Shown here: positions 47,501-54,494 of the stretch, piece by piece
How the letters are laid out: each line of letters begins with the position of its first letter
Position numbering within the stretch: position 1 is the stretch's first letter
Source of the DNA: Owenia fusiformis
Taxonomy: Eukaryota > Annelida > Polychaeta > Sabellida > Oweniidae
Direction of reading: 5' to 3'
Assembly: GCA_903813345.2 (NCBI GenBank)
Contig: CAIIXF020000010.1
Coordinates: 25,756,425 to 25,816,424 of the forward strand
Length of the DNA: 60,000 nt
The notes under the pieces: model-generated
Database searches by the model: none
The model's input: the letters and a program-made list of their open reading frames with translations, nothing else
What the model was told of the DNA's origin: nothing
Program-made: the position numbers and the translations under genes

Positions 47501-49862
47501 GTGAGTCTCTTGTGGGCATCTTTGATCTTTCCACCCCTTATACATTCAATATCCGTATGAAGTAATTTACTGCTGTCAATGTCTCTAATGATTGAGCTTC
47601 CTATAACAAGTGTTTTCGGATCGTTAACGCTTGTTGAGGATTGTTCTTTGCATGCTATGAGCTGTTTTCGTAAGTGGGTGTTCTCATCATCCAGCTCTTT
47701 GTAGGCCATAGTTTTGGCAGCAAGCTGTTTTACGAGATCTGTATTTGTACTTTGAAAAGCATGTAGATCCGTCTGGATGCACTCAATATTAGATTTTAGA
47801 GTGTCTATTGAGGCCTTCATATCAGATACTATTGAAACTAATACATCAAATTGGGAATTGGGATTGTCCATATTGGCGCTAGGCATTTTTTTCTTAGCAA
47901 CCTTACGTTTAGGCTTTGATTTTGCAAGAGGAAGTTGGGCAGATTTCAAGCGTGATCTGAGGGAGCGTGTACTGCTAGGGGTGCAACGAGGCAGTTCAGA
48001 TCGTGGGCGAAGTCGAGTCTTTATACGTGTAACACTACTGTTCGAAGAGTCTACTGTGTTATTTGGGGAGACCATGCTAAGATCTTGAGAGAGCCCCTTT
48101 GGTGTTGTTGGTAAACATTGATCAGCTGATTGTTCGTTGCCTGGAGAAGGGGCCAATAACAAGTTCAAGTCACACGTATCAGGCATGCTACAAGGTGTTA
48201 ACGAGCTTTCCATGCTCATAATAAGATCAGTGTTCTGGAGACTGGGCTTAATAAGCCTCCTTGGTTGTATCCAAGTTGTAAGTCAGCCAATTTATAAAGA
48301 GGTCCCTCACTGCTTATAAAGAAACTAAAAAATCTCCACAACTTTTGTGAAACTTTATCTGCTAAAATATCTAAATCCAAAATAAATTGCAGCATGAAAT
48401 ATATGTCATTTTGATCCCTGGTTGTTCTCAAATGTAATGATAACAATTAATCCAAGATTGCACTGCAACTTCTGCATAAAAATCACAATATTCCGGGAGA
48501 GACTTTATATGTGTGTTCTCTGTTCAACTCACTATAATTGATATATGAAACAATAACAAAATATGGAAGTGAATAAAAATTCAGTTTTCGGGGTTATTTA
48601 GATATTTCAAAAACCATAAAAAAAGAAACCATAAAAAATTTGGTTTTATTTATTGTTCATCAGTGATTTTTGCTCTACATTTACACAGGATTACCCATAA
48701 GAAAAAAATAAGTTTTTAAAGTTTTTTTTTAGTTCCAAATCTTCACCCCCTGATTTCTCAATATCACCTAAAATGCATTTGTAACAATGTGGAAATAATG
48801 GGACGTTATGTTGATCAATAAACACAGTTTCTACAATATTATAATGATACATACCTTTACTTTTATTTTCCATTTAAAATTACATGATCTTTTAAGAGTC
48901 TATAAGCACATGAGCTGATCTATTTGTTTTGTGATCAAACATAAGATGTTATTGCATCACACCGGAATAGCCTGACAATGGCGGACATAACTCTCACTTC
49001 AATTAGATTTTCATGAACTGTATGTTTAATAGAGGACCTAGACTAAATTCCTTTGGAACAACAATCAATCAAAGTGTCTTTATACTCATTGTACAATTAA
49101 TAATGTTCTACCATCGAATTAAAGTCTTTAATTTAACCGATCAAATGAGATACAGGACGACGGACACTAAATCACCATATGCCGTTGTCTTTGTACATTA
49201 TTTCAAATTCAGATTCCGTTGTCATTGACGATACTGAAGATTCTATATTGTGGCAATTCACGACCCAATTTGAACGAAATTGGGATTTCATAAGATACAT
49301 CATCACAAGAGCTTAATACATGCACAGAATAAGCGACGATAAAGTCTCATGAAACAAGAACCAAGTGATTGAAGAGTTGAAGCGACGGTTGTGTTCGCCA
49401 TTTGTGACAACGGTATCTGAAAGACCGTTGACAACGGTATCCGAAAGACCGTTGTCAGGCTATTCCGGTGTGTGCATATCAGTTCTCCAATTTCTTCTTC
49501 ATTAGAAAGATTCTTGTTTCTAGTTATCAGATTTTCAAAACAGACCAGTCAGCCATATCTATTGATCAAATGTTCAATTCTGTCATTTCAGAGATAATTT
49601 ATAATACATTGTAGGACCACTTTAGCCTCATGCTAGACTTCTCTTCAAGCTCATAAAACAAGGTAAAAGGACACAGTTAGTGAAGATGCTATTCCTCTAC
49701 TCTCAAACATACCTGTATATTGACAAAGACTCCATGATATGTTTCATAGAGTGTTTTGTTTCCCTTGGCCTTCAAGGGGACTTCAAAAGGAATCTCTGTC
49801 TTTCCTGCTGGTAGTTTACCTGGTTTAGCAACCTCAAGTGTGTAGCTTAGCAGCTGAATTGG
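38494..49862 (-). CDS. VPS26C: VPS26C (DSCR3), Retriever complex arrestin-like subunit; seven exons, N-terminus missing
   Basis: The exons (high to low coordinate) are 49862-49713, 42302-42222, 41391-41308, 40879-40793, 39833-39737, 39328-39203 and 38576-38494. All borders are AG/GT and phases are consistent. Together they encode about 235 residues. Conserved blocks match VPS26C throughout: KTEIPFEVPLKAKGNK, LYETYHGVFVNIQ, VDMKRSLLNKDLS, PFTVTPETLQNVKE, GKLNSSTC, MQLVRVETCGCAEGY, IYMVFPRLFTCPTL and TENFP near the end. VPS26C is the arrestin-fold subunit of Retriever (with VPS35L and VPS29), which recycles integrins and other cargo from endosomes with the CCC and WASH complexes. The roughly 67 N-terminal residues should lie in exons above 49862 but were not found in the window. 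A LINE occupies the first intron seen here, in sense orientation. Confidence 0.95.
39203..39328 (-). CDS. VPS26C: VPS26C exon f
   Basis: 126 nt, phase 1 at both ends, encodes TEIQNIQIADGDVCRNLTIP then IYMVFPRLFTCPTLATNNFKV. Donor gtaagt. Confidence 0.95.
39737..39833 (-). CDS. VPS26C: VPS26C exon e
   Basis: 97 nt, phase 0 in and phase 1 out, encodes LVVASSEVAIKSIEMQLVRV then ETCGCAEGYAKD. The last G joins CC of the next exon to make Ala. Confidence 0.95.
39840..40206. other. VPS26C intron, no other content
   Basis: AT-rich; no bounded repeat or reading frame supported in this part of the intron. Confidence 0.6.
40209..40724. mobile_element. 516-bp TA-flanked MITE in a VPS26C intron
   Basis: The ends CTGTAGATTGGGTTAATTTG (then GCGC) and the mirrored GCGCCAAATTAACCCAATCT (then ACAG) are perfect inverted repeats flanked by TA. 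Sub-terminal copies of aatttggcga and tcgccaaatt add further inverted structure. There is no transposase. It ends 68 bp from exon d. Confidence 0.82.
40793..40879 (-). CDS. VPS26C: VPS26C exon d
   Basis: 87 nt, phase 0, encodes NSKQNVPKFCVKGKLNSSTC then CLTKPFTGE. Acceptor gatttcag, donor gtgagt. Confidence 0.94.
41308..41391 (-). CDS. VPS26C: VPS26C exon c
   Basis: 84 nt, phase 0, encodes EQKSASSADAVKPVP then FTVTPETLQNVKE. The first half is variable and the second half is the conserved TPETLQNVKE block. Donor gtaggt. Confidence 0.94.
42222..42302 (-). CDS. VPS26C: VPS26C exon b
   Basis: 81 nt, phase 0, encodes YLVRVDMKRSLLNKDLSKQT then EFIVEYK. Acceptor ttgttttgtag, donor gtgatg. It is separated from exon a by a 7.4-kb intron holding the LINE and a MITE. 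Confidence 0.94.
42303..43127. other. VPS26C intron segment
   Basis: Non-coding; includes a run of ten G at about 43070-43079. No repeat border recognised. Confidence 0.5.
43128..43150 (-). repeat. LINE 3' tail, (TAAA)n microsatellite
   Basis: On the - strand the sequence after the ORF2 3' UTR ends in repeated taaa/ataa units. CR1/Jockey-type LINEs commonly end in short simple repeats like this, which mark where reverse transcription starts. Confidence 0.8.
43246..46770 (-). CDS. LINE ORF2: AP endonuclease, reverse transcriptase and C-terminal zinc motif (about 1,170 aa)
   Basis: Positions count from the GTG at 46770. The APE-like endonuclease (about 38-275) shows NNVQRL (44-49), ISETFL with Glu73, GDFNG (183-187), TIDYA with Asp239 and SDHNV (266-270). 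The reverse transcriptase (about 530-800) shows FIDISKAFD (662-670), VKQGCILSP (721-729) and the catalytic FADD (762-765). Near the C-terminus CILC...HRLVEC forms a CCHC motif typical of this LINE group. The product nicks target DNA and primes cDNA synthesis on it. No conventional ATG lies at the left end: the first in-frame ATG is at 46731. The GTG at 46770 is simply a sense codon following the ORF1 stop and four more codons. Confidence 0.95.
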   Translation of the reverse strand: MSALPPDTELHHRMKNCNKIHSKRKHRRGHKTKTSKCYLKLCFNNVQRLGLSKQIELQSLLDKEQFDIYAISETFLNDTNQPLSIINSEYSWNGKNRKGKQGGGIGLFVKNDIATIDDNVFNSKDDEFERYWLKVKKCSLVFYICVVYFPCDGKEPVLTEDLFDELLSNTSSLKPNDKYIIMGDFNGKIKSFRKDGTKSPNGDLLEDFCKSSQSHILNLSDKCEGSITWSRNEHSSTIDYAIANSKFLPLFEHMLVDEDGKYSIGSDHNVLCIYISHDPQRSKQDNPPNFERPTYSKWNINDTTDWRCFLRTIESEFLDWDKSSFVDVESMWDSIKTRIIKAGKASVGIKIISNDCRSFWDNDIKQLIKNRKEACRFFRYWSKSKSADPNVLQELWDRYIDLKRQVSKKIQEKYIQNHIKIITQNAKSKSGTSKSFWKTLKRFNAKSNFPIQIKDPDNPDLIITDPKIVQVKLKEYWSSLGSKSRNPQTQNKDLAAKIKALEANNDISSNAISDISIEYADIQGVISNLSNGKATGVDQIPNEFIKYSKDTLIKPLLDFFTLIKMYETIPDEWKYGLLKPLHKCGDLETLDNYRGITITSNVYKVFSNLIESKMMSYLQENNLLGNLQGAFQKGHRLENHIFSLKGICGIRKSQRLKTYLAFIDISKAFDVLDRDMLFIKLWEKGIQGKLWRTLRHLYSNVQNKVIFGNFCTDWFESDVGVKQGCILSPTLFLIVMSDLENSLMKTNLGVNLDNERIPCLLFADDIVLLGKDENDLKMLLQTVNTFGIKWGFKFSRKKSKIMVIGKHIDRKKIWKLGDLNLTEVTDYKYLGYMFHKNLRDSHHINNFVKEKARKMYNYTSATLTKHCNVNRIEFGNTIYKSMLEPAILHSCSIWSTLTKESNKTLKSIQYRAAQAVLQLKCKPAHSALIGDLGWSPICGIYEKRLIDYFMYLKYKACKTSLSHKIFCSLMKRFEQDNEASWKYVSNVKELLCKRGLDDVIYRRDCDWYDNYLSICKDEYVNEFHSSIKEYSSLKFYSKIKKHTNLENYLKQNNDFYGSKLKFLARCNKFALYSNYESQRKTDGKCILCKDNVDDSIQHRLVECSFFNKERTDFYCKLLDKCNENVFNYFISCTSENKLYFMLGDDVLSQWGHDQFYIVDGLVKQFLTKIFKPDL
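46783..48219 (-). CDS. LINE ORF1: coiled coil, SGNH esterase-like domain and two CCHC zinc knuckles (478 aa)
   Basis: Residues 60-115 are basic and low-complexity. A heptad-like coiled coil covers about 125-193. A lipase/esterase-like SGNH domain runs about 202-365, with GSSIIRD (block I, around 207), MASND (around 253) and DSHGLHLS (343-350, the D-x-x-H type block V). Two CX2CX4HX4C knuckles lie at 434-447 and 455-468. ORF1 proteins of CR1-related LINEs combine an esterase domain with nucleic-acid binding modules and act as RNA-binding particle proteins. The ATG at 48219 is the first in-frame Met near the start; a second follows two codons later. The ORF ends at TAG 46785-46783, with ORF2 continuing in the same frame. 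Confidence 0.92.
   Translation of the reverse strand: MSMESSLTPCSMPDTCDLNLLLAPSPGNEQSADQCLPTTPKGLSQDLSMVSPNNTVDSSNSSVTRIKTRLRPRSELPRCTPSSTRSLRSRLKSAQLPLAKSKPKRKVAKKKMPSANMDNPNSQFDVLVSIVSDMKASIDTLKSNIECIQTDLHAFQSTNTDLVKQLAAKTMAYKELDDENTHLRKQLIACKEQSSTSVNDPKTLVIGSSIIRDIDSSKLLHTDIECIRGGKIKDAHKRLTELDQSYSRIVIQMASNDASQKDATVKGITDEYSTLLTGAKNLCDDICVSSICPRTDKPEVQELIEGVNAELNDLCQNDTKLTFINNDETFRLQNNAINTGFLDSHGLHLSKAGSNSLAKNMKLKAKPNHCNDITKSFQHNKRHTNTHAKVTNSSNNDNNAEWQTVNRKNARRHPANRTSSSVSPQNDTNNKPACFKCGETSHLASTCWHPSSVRCYGCNSLGHKESRCTKKSSSITTQ
48220..48957. other. Possible LINE 5' UTR and VPS26C intron
   Basis: No reading frame is supported. Some of the first 200-250 bp next to ORF1 is probably the LINE 5' UTR, but no border could be fixed. 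Confidence 0.4.
48958..49472. mobile_element. 515-bp MITE with CACACCGG ends and 5-bp TSD
   Basis: The left end CACACCGGAATAGCCTGACA is mirrored at the right end (TGTCAGGCTATTCCGGTGTG), giving 21-bp perfect inverted repeats. An exact 5-bp duplication TGCAT flanks it (48953-48957, 49473-49477). The right interior holds two copies of a 24-bp unit containing gacaacggtatc and gaaagaccgtt. No transposase is present. CAC...GTG ends with a 5-bp duplication occur in the Transib/RAG-like group, but hAT5-type elements also make 5-bp duplications; the family is undetermined. Confidence 0.85.
49713..49862 (-). CDS. VPS26C: VPS26C exon a
   Basis: 150 nt, phase 0 at both ends, encodes 50 residues starting PIQLLSYTLEVAKPGK and ending GVFVNIQ. 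Acceptor ttgttatttcag, donor gtatgt. Confidence 0.95.
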
Positions 49863-51239
49863 CTGAAATAACAATCAAAAGAACATATATAAATGTGTAA
49901 ATTCAACACTTTGCCAAAAATATGAAAAAATTGTGTCAAATCTTTAATATCAAAACGCGTATTTTATGCGCACACGTAATTTTTATGGTAATACCTTTCT
50001 AATGTGCTTAAAATGTTCAAATGTGTTTCATCATATAAAATCACCATGGAAAGCCGAAGATTAACAGATTAAAGAAAATAGTATGATCAATAGAAACATG
50101 TCCGTTATCAATGATACAACTAACTCTAATGTCTGCAACCTTTTTTATAACACTAATTCGCAAACCCCTCTCAACAAAGGTCAATGTGACATTTTGTGGT
50201 AAATTGTTAATTTCCTTTCAAAATAATTAAATGTGCCTAAAAGCTTTATTTCCTAAAATAATAATCTATTATCTTTCAAATGAAATAAAAATTAGGGTAA
50301 TTGCTTTCCTAGAACTGAAGTTATGTACTTTCGAAGATAGCAGATATCACGAAAACTCATTGAAATCAATGGAACACATAAACTGAATAATCAACAATTC
50401 ATATTTCAAGAAGTACTACAAATAACAATAACAATTAGTGATTTAGTAAGATAATAGATAAATGCTGACTTATTATTGTTTCAATATAATTTCGGTCCTT
50501 GATTTTCGCTAGCAACCACATCGCAACGGAATATAAATTGAATTGGTGAAATTGAAAAATCGGGGGTAGGGGAAAATAAAAAACTACATCGTAAATTGGG
50601 AGAGGTTTATGATTATAATTCTGGTACCACAGTTTACATAAGCATTACGGAACATGCACAAAAACTAACTAAAATCGATTTTCATGATATAAAGCATGTT
50701 GGAAAGAGAATTCAATCTGTTAAATGAGTACTATCTACCAAACACATAATGATTAATTTGCATTTTATACAGTATTAGAAACAATGTGACTATCAATATT
50801 TTACGAATTTAATTTTTATTGGCTTAAACTTCTGACTATCATAACTTTGCCCCTCTTTTACACCAAAAAGTGCCATTTATCTGTGGCTGAAGCTAGAAAA
50901 TAACAGAGGCACAAAAAAACTTGCAAAGAGTACTATTGAAAAATGGAACATAATACATGGTGTCCAAAAACATTTCTTTAGTATGCTCGAGATCACAAAC
51001 TTGGCATTTTATTAACAATGAGGAAATATGACTAAAGAACATAGGGAAATTAATAAGCTTCTTTATTCTAGCTTTTCAACACTACGCATTGGCGTTTTGG
51101 CGTACATTGTTCCTCGTCACTGAGTTTTGTAAAATGTTTTTTTCACAGTACAGTAAATATATAGTGAAATTATTAAAGAAAAAATAGTACCGTGGGTACT
51201 GGGCTCACATTGTGTTGCTCAAAAGTGAAAGATGGCTAA
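49863..51239. other. Non-coding stretch upstream of VPS26C exon a
   Basis: Searched for the VPS26C N-terminal exons on the - strand and none was recognised. AT-rich with no bounded repeat. Confidence 0.5.
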
Positions 51240-52425
51240 AATGACAGAAAATAAAAAAAAAAACGATATAATTTTTTGCTTATTTTTTGTAACAAAATTA
51301 TTTCAAGCCACTTGCCACTATTTGGACTGACTGAGAGACAGATGGACAAATCAATGTTAAGTAAAATGGCTGAAAAAAAAATGGATATAATTTTTTGCCA
51401 ATTATTTGAAACAAAATTATTTCATACAACTAGTCTTTACAGTGAGATGGCTTTTTGCAATGCAGGACACCTGAAATTATTTGTAAAGCTAAGAAGTGGG
51501 CCAAAATTGAATTTCGCAAGACAAAAATGGCAACCATTTTGAAAATAGGCAAGCTTTTGAACCAGGAGTCATAGGGGAGTTTTTGTATTGATGTTGAACA
51601 AAAATGAGTTGAAACTGGAATCCTATCGACAGAGGTTTTAAGGCAAATGGTCCAAAAGAGGATTTCGCGAGACAGATGCTCAATCAATGTTAACTAAAAT
51701 GGCTGAAAATAAAATAAAAAATGGATATAATTTTTTGCTGATTTTTCGTAACAAAGTTATTTCATACATCTACTCTTGACATTGACATGGATTTTTACAA
51801 TGTAGGACACTTGAAATTATTTGTAAAGCTAGGAAATGGTCAAAAGTGAATTTTGCGAGACAAAAATGGCGGCCATTTTGAGAATAGGCGGCCATTTTGA
51901 ACCAGGAGTCATAAGGGAGTTTTCTGTATTGATGTTGAACAGAAATAACTTAAAACAGGAATCCTATCGACAGAGGTTTTAAAACGTGCCACTGTTGTTG
52001 ACGGAAAAGTGGATTTCGCAAGTCAGATGGACAAATCAATGTTAACTAAAATGGCTGAAAATAAAAAAATGGATATAATTTTTCCCTGATTTTTTGTAAC
52101 AAAATTATTTCATATATCTACTCTTTACATTGACATGGATTTCTACAATGTAGGACACCTGAAATTATTTTTAAAGCTAGGAAATTGGTCAAAAGTGAAT
52201 TTTGTGAGACAAAAATGACGTCCATTTTGAAAATAGTCGAACTTTTGAACCAGGAGTCATAGGGGAGTTTTTCTTTATTGATGTTGAACAGAAATAACTA
52301 AAACAGGAATACTATCAACAGAGGTTTTAAAACGTGCCACTATTGTTGACAGACGGATGGATGGACGGACGGACAGACAGACGGACAAGTGAGTGATTGC
52401 AAAAGCTCACCATGTGAGCTAATAA
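51240..52425. repeat. Tandem repeat of about 345 bp, three and a half copies, with a GACGGAC-rich end
   Basis: The anchors tggatataattttttgc (51383, 51721, 52070) and tgaaattatttgtaaagct (51472, 51812, 52160) recur at about 340-349 bp. Each unit contains aaaatggcggccattttga and aaccaggagtcataggggag variants. The array ends in ggacggacggacagacagac and attgcaaaagctcaccatgt. Confidence 0.85.
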
Positions 52426-53471
52426 TAAAGAAAAGAAACGAAGAAGAAATTCAGTTATTACTAGTTTCATTTTAAACTAGTACAAGTATATTAGGGTACT
52501 TTGGCCTTGTACATTCAAGCAATATATTGCCTGTGCTGTATCATGCTATCACATTACAAATGTACATAGTAATAAAAATACATTTCTAATACAAATACTA
52601 GATACTCAAGGACCCTGTATATTATTATTGCGACAATGAGAATTGGAAGCCATTATTCAACTGGATACTTCGTTGCCTGCAGTGGAACAATTTGGTAAAT
52701 ATACTTCTATAAGGTTCTCTTTGGACCAAGTATTTCATTGGAAGATGGTCAATACGAATATTATGGCAGTATTCAAGCTTTTTTGGTAGTTCTAGTTATC
52801 AAATCTGGAAGATCTACACAGTGCCGTTTTTCATCTGTAAATTAATGTACGATGTACGACTTATGACACTAGTTGCATGATATATGCCTGAGTGATTGAT
52901 GTGATATCAATGATTGTTTGTTTTGCTAGTTGGTTGGTATATTGGTAGATAAGTTGGTTGCTTGGTTGGTAGGTTTTTTGGTTGGATGGCTGGTATTAAC
53001 AGTCCATTTTTGTTGATAATGTTATTTCTAAAAGAATTTCTTAGCTGACATAACATGGGTGAGCTACTAAAATCATTTGTCTGTAGGAAGGTTGGTTAGT
53101 CAGTCAATCCATCCAACAATCTGTCTGTCCATCAGTCTGTAAATACATTGGTGGCACATGACAAATGGTTTCAGTTTTAAAATGAATCTATTGAAGTCAT
53201 CAATTGTTCCAAAAGTGGCATCTCAAAAGCACATCTCATTTCAAAATGGCCACCATTTTAATATAATATGTATTTATTGTATTTCATGTATTTATTCATG
53301 AAAAATGTGCCACTTATTTTGACAAGATAGACATATTGACAGACAAAAGAATGATTGCAGTAGCTAACCAAGTGAACTAAAACAAACAAATGGTTACAAG
53401 TTTTTCCTATATAGAGATATCAAAATTTTGATGGATTGGAATTTTCACTTTTGCTTAAAATTGTGTTTTAG
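52426..53471. other. Non-coding DNA with GGTT-type simple repeats
   Basis: A ttggttgg-rich simple repeat lies at about 52920-52995. At 53335-53385 a degraded relative of the preceding repeat's end reads gacagacaaaagaatgattg then cagtagctaacc. It ends in the acceptor of the CARD-NHL exon. Confidence 0.6.
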
Positions 53472-54494
53472 GAGAAGCGAAACTGTTTTACAATCTGCAG
53501 GATGTCTCTGATTTCCTCATCATTATCTGAGGTTCACAAAACAGCCTTAAGAGTATGTCGTGTTGACTTAGAAGATGACCTAGCTGTTGAGCACATCATG
53601 ACCAGGTTTAGGCAGAGAGGTATCATCACTCTAACAATGCAGGATAACATACTGGCAGAACGTACACCAACCATGAAATGTAGGACATTTCTAGACATGC
53701 TTGAGACAAGAGGAAAAGATGCATTTGTGGTTTTTATCACAGCATTGAAAGAAGCAAAATATACACACCTTGCAGAGCGTCTCGAAAAGGAAGTAGCTTT
53801 ACAGTCCTTAGCCCTTGCTGTCAACAGCCTCAGAATAGCTACTGAAAATGTCAACACACTGCACACTATGATATCTAAAGAGCATAATGTTGCCATTTGT
53901 TCCTCTATGGACGAAGTCCAATCTTTACTTACAAGGTTACAGAAAACCCTAATCCTAAAGGAATTATCTGAACCTTGCCTTACCCTTAAATGCAAAATAG
54001 AACTAAGCCACAGCTGTATGGGATTGTGTGAAAGTCCAAATGGAGAAATAGTTATTGTTGAACACGAGCAGGGCATCATAGTATACAACAAGGACTTAAC
54101 ATTTAAAATGAAGTTTGCTGTGTCTATGCCAACAGATGCTGAATGCCTTCCCACTGGCGAGATCCTTGTATCATCTCGTTATAATAATTGTGTGAAGAAG
54201 TTTGACAATGATGGCCAATACATCAGGGATATATGTGGAGAGATCAATGAGCCACACGCAATGTCCTACAGTCAACAAGTTGGCCTTGTCGTAATTGGAA
54301 GCAAACCTGAGTGCATCTACATATGCAAGGCTACTGGGGAGATAACAAGAACAATCAAAAAGAACAATTCAGCTTTCTATACAGAGTTTGTATTAACCCA
54401 CATAAGAAAGAAATCCTTGTATCAGATTTGTTCACCAGCACTCTCCACTGCCTCGACAAAGATGGCGATACTGTCTGCACCTACAACGGCAAAG
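53472..54494 (+). CDS. CARD plus NHL-like propeller protein, exon 1 (frameshifted)
   Basis: The exon is bounded by acceptor attgtgttttag and donor gtgata. Met at 53502 is the first ATG, but the frame is open back to the acceptor (10 codons), so an earlier exon may hold the true start. Counting from that Met, residues about 10-95 form a CARD (ALRVCRVDLEDDL, RQRGIITLTMQDNI, FLDMLETRGKDAF, FITALKE...HLAERL), the six-helix death-fold that mediates homotypic CARD-CARD assembly in apoptosis and innate immunity. A helical linker covers about 95-160. NHL-like blades follow, e.g. MGLCESPNGEIVIVEHEQG and ECLPTGEILVSSRYNN. At about 54383-54387 the frame must shift: blade sequence VCINPHKKEILVSDLF continues in the next frame. 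One missing base explains this and also restores the phase-1 exit (331 codons plus one base). It may be a pseudogene or an assembly indel. Confidence 0.85.

Larger units (their letters stand above)
43128..48219 (-). mobile_element. Full-length or nearly full-length APE-type non-LTR retrotransposon (LINE)
   Basis: On the - strand it carries ORF1 (48219-46783), ORF2 (46770-43246, or from 46731 if ATG is required), a 3' UTR of about 95 nt and a tail of (TAAA)n at 43128-43150. Both ORFs are free of frameshifts and the only interruption is the TAG between them, so the insertion is young or still active. The 5' border was not determined: sequence above 48219 has no clear end, and no target-site duplication was found by eye. 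Domains place it in the APE-bearing LINEs, near the CR1/Jockey/I assemblage; the clade is not certain. It lies in the VPS26C intron in the gene's sense direction. Confidence 0.9.

Noticed and set aside
44348-48319. Plus-strand open frames of 60-106 codons across the LINE
   Set aside because: They are antisense shadows of ORF1 and ORF2.
53534-54154. 206-codon open frame on the - strand
   Set aside because: It is antisense to the CARD-NHL exon and has no recognisable domain; it is the shadow of a real coding exon.
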